This document shows, one piece after another, positions 35,855-46,786 of a stretch of DNA of 64,000 nt. The notes beneath the pieces are model-generated. The model had not been told where the DNA came from. It saw only the letters and a list, made by a program, of their open reading frames with translations, and did not search any database. The stretch is from contig CM077664.1 in assembly GCA_039707655.1 (NCBI GenBank), positions 196,658,195 to 196,722,194 on the forward strand, in the 5' to 3' direction. Within the stretch, counting starts at the first letter, position 1; each line of letters opens with the position of its first letter. A program made the translations under genes and the position numbers. The DNA is from Elymus sibiricus. Lineage: Eukaryota; Streptophyta; Magnoliopsida; Poales; Poaceae.

Positions 35855-37503
35855 TGATGTCTACTACGCAACTTTTATTCTTGTAGACGTTGTTGGGCCT
35901 CCAAGTGCAGAGTTTTGTAGGACAGTAGCAAATTTCCCTCAAGTGAATGACCTAAGGTTTATCAATTTGTGCGAGGCATAGGATGAAGATGGTCTCTCTC
36001 AAACAACCTTGCCATCAAATACAAGAAATCTCTTGTGTCCCCAACACACCCAATACAATGGTAAATTGTATAGGTGCACTAGTTCGGGGAAGAGATGGTG
36101 ATACAAGTGTAGTATGAATAGTAGATATAGGTTTTTGTAATCTAAAATAATAAAAACAGCAAGGTAGCAAGCAACAAAAGTGAGCACAAATGGTATTGCA
36201 ATGCTTGAAAACAAGGCCTAGGGTTCATACTTTCACTAGTGCAATATCTCAACAGTGCTAACATAATTGAATCATATAACAATCCCTCAACGTGCGATAA
36301 AGAATCACTCCAAAGTTCCTATTAGCGGAGAACATAAGATGAAATTGTTGTAGGGTACGAAACCACCTCAAAGTTATCCTTTCCGATCAATCTATTGAGC
36401 CATCCCTATAAGTGTCACAAACAGGCCTAGAGTTCGTACTAAAATAACACCATATGATACGCATCAACCAACCCTAATGTCACCTAGATACGCCAATGTC
36501 ACCACAAGTATCTGTAAGTTGATTATTCGATATGCATCATACAACTTCAGATTCATAATATTCAGTCCACACAAAGAACTTCAAAGAGTACCCCAAAGCT
36601 TCTATCGGAGAAAAGAAGATGAAAACGTGCAACCAACCCCTATGCCTAGATTACCCCAAGGTCACGAGAATCCGCGAGTTGATCACCAAAACATACATGA
36701 AGTGACTCAATAGAATACCCCATTGTCACCACGGGTATCCACATGCAAGATATACATCAAGTGTTCTCAAATCTGAAATATTCAATCCGACAATAACGAA
36801 ACCTCAAAGGGAAAGACTCAATTCATCACAAGAAGATAGAGAGGGAATAAACACCATATGATCCAACTATATTAACAAAGCTCGCGATACATCAAGATCG
36901 TGCCAAATCAAGAACACGAGAGAGAGAGAGAGAGAGAGAGATCAAACACATAGCTACTGGTACATACCCTCAACCCCGAGGGTGAACTACACCCTCCTCG
37001 TCATGGAGACCGCTGGGATGATGAAGATGGCCTCCGGTGATGATTTTCCCCTCCGACAGGGTGCCAGAAAAGGGCTCCAAATGGTATTTCTTTGGTACAG
37101 AGGCTTGCAGCGGTGGCGTCGAAGTTCTAGGTCTATTATTGGGGGTTTCTCTATTTATAGGATTTTTCAGTGTTGGAATCACGCAAAAAGGAGCTACGAG
37201 GGGCCCACAAGGCAACAGCACACGACCCCCCCAGGGCGCGCCGTGTTGCCTTGTGGCCTGCTCGTGGCTCTTTTGGTCCTTCCACGAAGCTTCGGGTGTC
37301 TCTTTTGGTCCAAAAAAATCGTCAAAAAGTTTCGTTCAATTCTGAGAACTTTTATTTCTGCACAAAAAACAACACCACGGTAGTTCTGCTGAAAACAACG
37401 TCAGTTCGGGTTAGTTCAAATCAAATCATACCAAAATCATATAAAATTGTTATAAACATGGCATGAATACTTCATAAATTATAGATACGTTGGAGACGTA
37501 TCA
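35855..37503 (-). repeat. 5' LTR of C (type-3 LTR, 1649 bp)
   Basis: TGATGTCTAC at 35855 to ...GACGTATCA at 37503. Beyond it T1 LTR sequence resumes (tgcct, 37504-37508, is the expected TSD; its partner was deleted at the left end). It contains a (GA)n tract (about 36918-36941) and the GC-rich hairpin (about 37205-37256). Confidence 0.88.
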
Positions 37504-38215
37504 TGCCTCCATAATGATGTGTGTGTAGTTCCTACAGGACCTACGGGTCCATAGCAGTAGCTAGATGGCTTTCTCTTTCTCTTTGGATCTTCAATACAAT
37601 GATCTCATCTGAGATCAATCCGATGTAAACTTTTGCGCTGTGTTTGTTGGGATCCGATGAATTGTGGGTTTATGATCAGATTATTCATTGAAAGTATTTG
37701 AGTCTCTTTTGAGATTTATCTATGTGTGGTTCTATAGCCTTGTATTTCTCTCTGATTTATCTATCTCTTTCGGCCAATTAGATTGATTTAACTTCAGTGG
37801 GAGAGGTGCTTGGTAGTAGGTTCAATCTTGTGGTGTCCTTACTTTGTGACAGGAGGAGTTGCAAGGCATGTATTTGTATTGTTGCTACTAAGGGTAAAAC
37901 AATGGGGTTCGGACATATTAATTGATCTTACTTTCTCTACATTATGTCATCGTGCTTCAAGCATTACTCTGCTTGTTATGAACTTAATACCTTGCGATGC
38001 ATGCTGATAGTGGTCAAGGGGTGGAGTAATACTAGTAGATGCAGATGGATGTCGGTGTACTTGTAACGGACGTAATGCCTATATATTGATCATGCCATGA
38101 AGAATCATCATAACTATGTGCTATTCTAACAATTGCCCAATAGTAATTTGTTTACCCATGGTTGCTGTGCTTATGAGAGAGATGCCTCTAGTGAACCTAT
38201 GGCCCCCGGGTCCAT
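37504..38215 (+). repeat. Right part of the T1 3' LTR
   Basis: It reads as the reverse complement of the E1/B LTR from about 1630 downwards, including 'gacctacgggtccatag' and the stretch near 'gggatccgatgaattgtggg'. W2 interrupts it at 38216, with tccat (38211-38215) as W2's left TSD. Confidence 0.78.
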
Positions 38216-38454
38216 TGATACGTCTCCGTCGTATCTACTTTTCCAAACACTTTTGCTCTTGTTTTGGCCCCTAATTTGCATGATTTGAATGGAACTAACC
38301 CGGACTGACGCTGTTTTCAGCAGAATTGCCCTGGTGTTGTTTTTTGTGCAGAAATAAAAGTTCTTGGAATTGGATGAAACTTTCTGGAGATTTTTTATGG
38401 AATATATAAAAAATACTGGCACCAAGACCCACTGGAGGGGGGCCACCCAGTGCC

Positions 38455-40108
38455 TGATACGTCTCCAACGTATCTATAATTTATGAAGTATTCATGCCAT
38501 GTTTATAACAATTCTATATGGTTTTGATATGATTTGATTAGAACTAACCTGGACAGACACTGTTTTCAGCAGAATTGCCATGGTGTTGTTTTTTGTGCAG
38601 AAATAAAAGTTCTTGGAACTGGATGAAACTTTTTGGAGATTTTTTATGGAGTAAATAAAAAATATTGGAACCAAGACCCACTGGAGGGGGGCCACCCAGT
38701 GCCCACGAGGCACCAGGGTGCGCCACCCCCCCCCCCCACCCCAGGCGCGCCCTGGTACCTCGTGGGGCCCACGTGGCTCCGTCTGACCTGATTCCAACGC
38801 TGAAAAATCCTATAAATAGACAAACCCCCAGAAATAACCCTAGAACTTTGACTCCGCCGCCGCAAGCCTCTGTACCAAAGAGATCTCATCTACAGCCCTT
38901 TTCCGGCACCCTGCCGGAGGGGGGAATCATCACCGGAGGCCATCTTCATCATCCCGGCGGTCTCCATGACGAGGAGGGAGTAGTTCACCCTCGGGGCTGA
39001 GGGTATGTACTAGTAGCTATGTGTTTGATCTCTCTCTCTCGTGTTCTTGATATGGCACAATCTTGATGTATCGCGAGCTTTGTTAATATAGTTGGATCAT
39101 ATGGTGTTTCTTCCCTCTCTATCCTTGTTGTGATGAATCGAATCTTTCCCCTTTGAGGTTTCGTTATTGTCAGATTGAATATTTCAGATTTGAGAACACT
39201 TGATGTATGTCTTGCATATGAATACCCGTGGTGACAATGGGGTATTATATTGATTCACTTGATATATGTTTTGGCACTCAACTTGCGGATTCCCGAGGTG
39301 ACATTGGGGTAATCTATGCATATGGGTTGATGCACGTTTTCATTATCTTTTCTCCGATAGAAACTTTGGGGTGCTCCTTGGAGTTCTTTGTGTGTATTGA
39401 ATATTATGATTATGAAGTTGTTTGATGCATATCGTATAATCAACTCACGAATACTTGTGGTGACATTGGAGTATCTAGGTGACATTAGAGTTGGTTGATG
39501 TGTATCATATGGTGTTATTTTAGTACGAACTCTAGGGTTGTTTGTGACACTTATAGGAATAGCTCAATAGATCGATCAGAAAGGATAACTTTGAGGTGGT
39601 TTCGTACCCTACAAACAATTTCTATCTTATGTTCTCCGCTAATAGGAACTTGGGAGTGATTCTTTATCGCACGTTGAGGGATGGTCATATGATCCAATTA
39701 TATTAGCATTGTTGAGAGATTGCACTAGTGAAAGTATGAACCCTAGGCCTTGTTTTCAAGCATTGCAATACCGTTTGTGTTCACTTTTGTTACTTGCTAC
39801 CTTGCTGTTTTTATATTTTCAGATTACAAAAACCTATATCTACTATCCATACTACACTTTTATCACCATCTCTTCGCCGAACTAGTGCACCTATACAATT
39901 TACCATTGTATTGGGTGTGTTGGGGACACAAGAGATTTCTTGTATTTGGTTGCAGGGTTGTTTGAGAGATACCATCTTCAACCTATGCCTCCCATGGATT
40001 GATAAACCTTAGGTCATCCACTTGAGGGAAAATTGCTACTGTCCTACAAAACCCTGCGCTTGGAGGCCCAACACGAGTCTATAAGAATAAGTTGTGTAGT
40101 AGACATCA
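38455..40108 (+). repeat. 5' LTR of D (1654 bp)
   Basis: From TGATACGTCTCCAACG to GTAGACATCA. The hairpin with a long C-run loop is at 38704-38764, followed by 'cccacgtggc' (G-box) and CCTATAAATAG (about 38809-38819) as a TATA-like site. Confidence 0.92.
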
Positions 40109-40118
40109 AGCTCTTTTC

Positions 40119-40135
40119 TGGCGCTGTTGCCGGGG
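40119..40135 (+). other. Primer-binding site, tRNA-Asp type (D)
   Basis: It matches TGGCGCCGTTGCCGGGG at 16 of 17 positions (one C-to-T change) and lies 10 nt from the LTR end. Confidence 0.82.
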
Positions 40136-40232
40136 AGGTGAGTGCTTGAAGGTATATCTTTAGATCTTGCAATTGAATCCTTTAGTTTCTTGTTTATCAC
40201 TAGTTTGGCTTATAAAAGAAAATTACAAAAAA

Positions 40233-41130
40233 ATGGAATTGAGGTTGCCTCATATTCTTCGACTTTATCATGTCTGTCGTGAAAATGATGGATCGGAAAA
40301 TTGTGCTCAATTGATAGAAGAAGAATTCAATTAAATGTTTGGCATAAAATCTTTGAATGATGAGCATGATTGCAATGAAATTAGTATGAATTCTTTGAAT
40401 ATCCATGATGCTAATGATATGCAAAGCCATAAGCTTGGGGATGCTATGTTTGATGAAGATGATATTTTTAGTCCCCCAAGTTTTGATGAGAAAATTTATT
40501 ATGATGATTGCATGCCTCCTATTTATGATGATTATATTGATAAAAGTGGATTTGGAGAGGTCACAACTTTATTTAATGATGATTCCACTATTTTGGAAGA
40601 GGTTTCAATTGACTATGATAACAAAGTTTGCTATCTATGATGATTATTGTGTTGACATGTATGCCATAAAGAATAATGATAACTATGAAACTTGTCATCA
40701 TGATTTTAATTTTTAATTGGATTATGCCAATCAAGTATCTCATGATAGTTATTTTGTTGAATTTGCTCCCACTATTATGAATGAGAATAAAATTGCTTAT
40801 GTGGAGAGTAGTAAAATTTCTATGCTTGTGGATCATGAAAAGAATGCTTTATGTGATAGCTATATTGTTGAATTAATTCATGATGCTACTGAAAATTATT
40901 ACGAGAGAAGATCATATGCTTGTAGGTGTTGCAATAATATCAAGTTTCCTCTCTATGAGTTGAAAGTTTTGAAGTTATGCTTGTTTTGCCTTCCTATGCT
41001 AGTTGATTCTTGCTCCCATAAATTGTTTGCTCACAAAATCCCTATGCATAGGAAGTGGGTTAGGCTTAAATGTGCTAGTCATATGCTTCATGATTCTCTC
41101 TTTGTGTTTCAATTCTTTACTTTTATGTGA
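40233..41130 (+). pseudogene. Broken acidic ORF of D
   Basis: ATG 40233 (MELRLPHILRLYHV) aligns with the intact 326-residue ORF of C. Breaks: TAA 40332-40334 at codon 34, a 1-bp frameshift near 40630 and a TAA near 40714. The C-terminal part remains readable to 41130. Only one copy of the 28-residue ESGFG/TILE unit is present, against two in both C copies, so the unit was gained or lost between elements. Confidence 0.78.
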
Positions 41131-44100
41131 GCATCATTGAAATCATCATGCCTAGTTAAAAGGCATCGAAGAAAAGCGCTTGTTGGGAGACAACCCAACA
41201 TTTATACCTACTGTTTTTGTGTGTTCACATGATAAATCTACTGTAGTAATCATGTTTTATATGTTTTCTTTCAATAATGTGCCAAGTAAAGCCTTTGGGA
41301 TAGTGTGGATGCTTGTTGATTTGATTCTGTGCAAAAACAGAAACTTTTGCATCCATTGCTGGAATTTCTATTGAAAAAATTCTGAAATTTTTACAAAGTA
41401 TTGGGTTACAAATTGTTTACGTTTTCCTAATTTTTTAGAATTTTTGGAGCTACATAAGTATGGTTTTTAAATCGCTTACTACATGCTGTTCTGTTTTTGA
41501 CAGATTCTGTTTTTAGTGCATAGTTTGCTTGTTTTAGTGTTTCCATAGCTTATATTGAGTAATATAAATTGTGGAAATGATAGAATACAGTAGGAATTAT
41601 GTGATAACAATTATTAATCTTGTCTTGACAGTACCTAAGTGGATGATTTATTTTTATCATACTAACCTATCTCACGAAGTTCCGTTAAGTTTTGTGTGAT
41701 TGAAGTTTTCAAGTTTTGGGTGAGATATCGATATGAGGAGAATAAGGAGCGGCAAGACCTTAAGATTGGGGATTCCCAAGGCACCCCAAGGTAATATTCA
41801 AGGAATACCCAAGCAACTAAGCTTGGGGATGCCCCGGAAGGCATCCCCTCTTTCGTCTTCAACATTATCGGTAACCTCACTCGGAGCTATATTTTTATTT
41901 GTCACATAATATGAGTTTTGCTTGGAGCATCATTTTATTCTGTTTATATTTGCTTGGTATTATCAATAATCATGTTTTGTATCTTTTAGTTCAATAAAAT
42001 GCCAATTATAGCCTTTACCATGCTCAGTTTGCAAGTTCATGTGTTGCTGTTTGAAAACAGAAAGTTTTCTGTTATGTCCAGAATATTCCTGAATAGTCAG
42101 AACATGATAAAAAAACTGAAATTTTTACACAGTAAGCATGCATGAGTTCTCTGTCACTTGGTAATTTTTCAGAATTTTTGGAGATAGGGAAGTATGGATT
42201 CTTATTCCCCTTTTACAGACTGTTCTGTTTTGGCAGATTGCTGTTATAGTTGCATTGTTTGCATATGTTTGCGTGTTTAATATTTCTATTTGAGGATAGG
42301 AGTATTAAATATGAAGAGGCATTTAGTATGCAATGTTTAATTATAATTTTAGTAATTTGCTACAGTAGAGAATGTTAAGGTTTTGAGTTGATTTATACTA
42401 ACTTATCTCACGAGTTCTTGTTGAGTTTTATGTGGATGAAGTTCTTAAGATTTAAGGAAACCGTGATATGAGAGGAATTAAGGAGACACAAACGCTCAAG
42501 CTTGGGGATGCCCAAGGCATCCCAAATTAATATTTCAAGAAGTCTTAAGCATCTAAGCTTGGGGATGCCCCGGTAGGCATCCCACCTTTCTTCATCAACA
42601 ATTATCGGTCAGTTTTGGTTGAGCCTAAGTTTTTGCTTCTTCACATGATATGTGCTATTCTTGGAATGTCATTTAATTTTGTTTTTCTTGCTGTTTGAAT
42701 AAAATACTTAAGATCTGAAATTTTTAAATGAGAGAGAGTCCTCACATAGCTACTTAATTACTTAACTACTCATTTGATCTTCACTTATATCTTTTCGGAG
42801 TAGTTTGTCATTTACTCTTGTGCTTCACTTATATCCTATGAGTAAATTGTTGAAATAAATTAAATATCATAAATTTGAAATTTATATGCTTCATATGCTT
42901 GTCCCATGGGGAGTAGTGACTTCACATACAAGAAATATAAGTGGTAAAATTTATTGAAAGTTAACAAACATAGCATTGGTCACTTGAACAATTCATGAAA
43001 GAATTTTGAAGGAAGAGAAATTTCACATATAAATATACTATCTTGGACATCTTCTATGATTGTGATCCCCCATTAATTATTTTCAAGCTTGATCAAGTAG
43101 TTGACGTTGGACAAGGAAGACAACGTAATGAGTTATGATTGTTTATATTCACATAGAAGTTATATTGTCATGGATCCTCTAACATGTGGTGCTTGCTTAG
43201 GATCTTTTGCTAGCCAAAAATTCGTACTAAGTAGAGATACTATTTGTGCATCCAAAAACTATTAAACCCAGTTTCTTGCCATGAGTGTCCACCATATCTA
43301 CCTATGGATTGAATAAGATCCTTCAAGTAAGTTGTCATCGGTGCAAAAAGCAATAAAAATTGCTCCTAAAATATGTATGATCTTTTATTGCACAGGAAAA
43401 TAAGCGTTGTATGAACTTGTGATGGTAAAGAAATAAAAGCGACGGACTGCATAATAAAGGTTGCTATCACAAGGGGTAATATAACGTGACGTTCCTTTGC
43501 ATTAAGAGCTTGCGCATCCAACAACAAAAAGCGCATGACAACCTCTGCTTCCCTCTGCGAAGGGCATATCTTTTACTTTTCTGTATTTACTTTTATGCAA
43601 GAGTCATTAATGTCCATTCCTATTCCGCTCTACTTATTCTTTAGTTGGCAAGCATCATGTGGTAGGGAAAGATCCAGGCACATATATCCAGTTGAATATA
43701 GGTGATCATGAGTTATTATTGTTGACATTATCCCAGAGATAAATAAGTTGGGAGGCGAAACATTAAGCCCCTATCTTCCTATGTGTTTGACTGAAACGGT
43801 TTATTCTAAAAATATACTTTGAGTGTTAGCAATCATGGAAGACTAAAAGATGGTTGAGTATGTGGAATTTGCTAGATCAAAGCTCTTACATAGACCCTTC
43901 CTGAAAATAAGATGAATTGCAATTTTTGATGACTGAGGACATAGTTTGTTAGTTTTCAAGAAAGTTTATGGCCTATACTTAAACATGTGAATAGCTTGCT
44001 ACTTGATCATGAGAAGTTTTATGAGATGAGCTACTGATTATGATATATATTGATGCTAGAAAAAGTGATTGAAATTATCATTGATCAAACTTATGCACTA

Positions 44101-44180
44101 TGCTAGCATTCACACTTCATAAATTATTTCTTTTATCATTTACCTACTCGAGGACGATCAGGAATTAAGCTTGGGGATGC
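41131..44180 (+). other. Non-coding internal region and PPT of D
   Basis: About 3 kb without a credible ORF. The inverted repeat TTGGGAGACAACCCAA (41183-41198) lies about 50 nt after the ORF stop. AAGCTTGGGGATGC occurs at 41819, 42498, 42555 and as the PPT at 44167-44180, with another inside the ORF at 40431. The copies at 41819-41850 and 42498-42585 form small inverted repeats with nearby GGCATCCC words. TGCTTCACTTATATC-like motifs are at about 42779 and 42820. Confidence 0.72.
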
Positions 44181-45825
44181 TGATACATCTCCAACATATC
44201 TATAATTTATGAAGTTTTAATGCCATGTTTATAACAATTCTATATGGTTTTGGTATGATTTCATTAGAACTAACTCGGACTGACGCTGTTTTCAGCAGAA
44301 TTGCCATGGTGTTGTTTTTTGTGTAGAAATAAAAGTTCTTGGAACTGGATGAAACTTTTTAGAGTTTTTTTTATGGAGTAAATAAAAAATACTTGAACCA
44401 AGACCCACTGGAGGGGGGCCACCCAGTGCCCACGAGGCACCAGGGTGCGCCACCCCCCCCCCCAGGCGCGCCCTGGTTCCTCGTGGGGCCCACGTGGCTC
44501 CGTCTGACCTGATTCTAACGCTGAAAAATCCTATAAATAGAGAAACCCCCAGAAATAACCCTAGAACTTCGACTCCGCCGCCGTAAGCCTCTGTACCAAA
44601 GAGATCTCATCTACAGCCCTTTTCCGGCACCCTGCCAGAGGGGCGAATCATCACCGAAGGCCATCTTCATCATCCCGGCGGTCTCCATGACGAGGAGGGA
44701 GTAGTTCACCCTCGGGGCTGAGGGTATGCTAGTATCTATGTGTTTGATCTCTCTCTCGTGTTCTTGATATGGCACGATCTTGATGTATCACGAGCTTTAT
44801 TAATATAGTTGGATCATATGGTTTTTCTTCCCTCTCTATCCTTGTTGTGATGAATCGAATCTTTTCCCTTTGAAGTTTCGTTATTGTCGGATTGAATATT
44901 TCAGATTTGAGAACACTTGATGTATGTCTTGCATATGAATACCCGTGGTGACAATGGGGTATTATATTGATTCACTTGATATATGTTTTGGCACTCAACT
45001 TGCGGATTCCCGAGGTGACATTGGGGTAATCTATGCACAGGGGTTGATGCACATTTTCATTATCTTTTCTCCGATAGAAACTTTGGGGTGCTCCTTGGAG
45101 TTCTTTGTGTGGATTGAATATTATGATTATGAAGTTGTTTGATGCATATCGTATAATCAACTCACGGATACTTGTGGTGACATTGGAGTATCTAGGTGAC
45201 ATTAGAGTTGGCTGTTGTGTATCATATGGTGTTATTTTAGTACGAACTCTAGGGTTGTTTGTGACACTTATAGGAATAGCTCAATAGATCGATCGGAAAG
45301 GATAACTTTGAGGTGGTTTCGTACCCTACAAACAATTTCTATCTTATGTTCTCCGCTAATAGGAACTTCGGAGTGATTCTTTATCGCACGTTGAGGGATG
45401 GTCATATGATCCAATTATATTAGCAATGTTGAGAGATTGCACTAGTGAAAGTATGAACCCTAGGCCTTGTTTTCAAGCATTGCAATACCGTTTGTGCTCA
45501 CTTTTGTTACTTGCTACCTTGCTATTTTTATATTTTCAGATTACAAAAACCTATATCTACTATCCATACTACACTTTTATCACCATCTCTTCGCCGAATT
45601 AGTGCACCTATACAATTTACCATTGTATTGGGTGCGTTGGGGACACAAGAGATTTCTTGTATTTGGTTGCAGGGTTGTTTGAGAGATACCATCTTCAACC
45701 TACGCCTCCCACGGATTGATAAACCTTAGGTCATCCACTTGAGGGAAAATTGCTACTGTCCTACAAAACTCTGCGCTTGGAGGCCCAACACGAGTCTACA
45801 AGAATAAGTTGTGTAGTAGACATCA
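44181..45825 (+). repeat. 3' LTR of D (1645 bp)
   Basis: It begins TGATACATCTCCAACATATC, both CpG sites of the terminus having decayed to CA, and ends GTAGACATCA before the TSD GTGCC. It closely matches the 5' LTR. Confidence 0.92.
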
Positions 45826-46786
45826 GTGCCCACGAGGCACCAGGGCGTGCCACCCCCCCTGGCGCGCCCTGGTACCTCGTGGGGCCCACATGGCTTTGTC
45901 TGACCTAATTCCAACGCTATAAATTCACAATTCTAGATAAAAAATAAGAGAGGAAGTTTTATTGCATTTCACGATACGGAGCCGCCGCCACCTCCTGTTC
46001 TTCATCGGGAGGCCAGATCTGGAGTCCGTTTGGGGCTCCGGAGAGGGGGATCTTCCGGCATCATCATCATCAACCATCCTTCATCACCAATTTCATGATG
46101 CTTACCGCCGGGAGTGAGTAATTCCTTCGTAGGCTTGCTGGACGGTGATGAGTTGGATGAGATTTATCATGTAATCGAGTTAGTTTTGTTAGGGCTTGAT
46201 CCCTAGTATCCACTATGTTCTGAGATTGATGTTGCTATGACTTTGCTATGCTTAATGCTTGTCACTAGGGCCTGAGTGCCATGATTTTAGATCTGAACCA
46301 CTTATGTTTCCGTGAATATATTTGTGTTCTTGATCCGATCTTGCAAGTTGTATGCACCTGCTACGTGTTATGATCCGCATACCCCAAGGTGACAATAATT
46401 GGGATTCTTTCCGGTGATTGCCGTAGTTTGAGGAGTTCATGTATTCACTAAGTGCTAATGCTTTGTTCCGGTTCTCTATTAAAAGGAGGCCTTAATATCC
46501 CTTAGTTTCCTTATGGACCCCGCTGCCACGGGAGGGTAGGACAAAAGATGGCATGCAAGTTCTTATCGCAAGCACGTATGACTATATACGGAATACATGC
46601 CTACATTACATTGATGAATTGGAGCTAGTTCTATGTCGTCCTAGGTTATGACTGTTACATGATGAATGTTATCCAACAATATCACCGATCCAATGCCTAC
46701 GAGTTTTTCACATATTGTTCTTGCTAAGTAACTACTGCTGCTACCGTTACTGTTACCGTTACTACTATTGCTATTGCTACCAAACT

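Larger units (their letters stand above)
28208..37503 (-). mobile_element. C: tandem type-3 element, partial internal-LTR-internal-LTR
   Basis: On the minus strand a full unit (LTR 29868-31503 as 3' LTR, internal 31504-35854, LTR 35855-37503 as 5' LTR) is followed by a second internal region (28208-29867) sharing the middle LTR. The left end lacks about 2.7 kb of internal DNA and the outer LTR. Single-copy T1 LTR sequence flanks both sides (up to 28207, from 37504), so this was one insertion followed by recombination and a deletion. It encodes only the unknown acidic ORF. Confidence 0.85.
17448..38215 (+). mobile_element. T1: plus-strand type-1 LTR element, host of later insertions
   Basis: Three groups of pieces fit together: internal 3' DNA at 17448-17641 and 27210-27708 (split by W1), a PPT (AAGCTTGGGGATGC, 27695-27708), and a 3' LTR split by C into 27709-28207 and 37504-38215. 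The internal pieces match element B's 3' internal region in the opposite orientation. W2 cuts the LTR at 38215. T1 contains W0/Fatima, W1, C and W2, so it is the oldest element recognisable here. Confidence 0.75.
38455..45825 (+). mobile_element. D: complete type-3 element (7371 bp)
   Basis: It has LTRs at both ends (38455-40108, 44181-45825) and the TSD GTGCC on both sides (38450-38454, 45826-45830). It lies inside the hairpin region of the W2 5' LTR. It carries a PBS, one broken ORF, about 3 kb of non-coding DNA and a PPT. It is the only complete single-unit type-3 element here and defines the unit structure for C. Confidence 0.92.
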
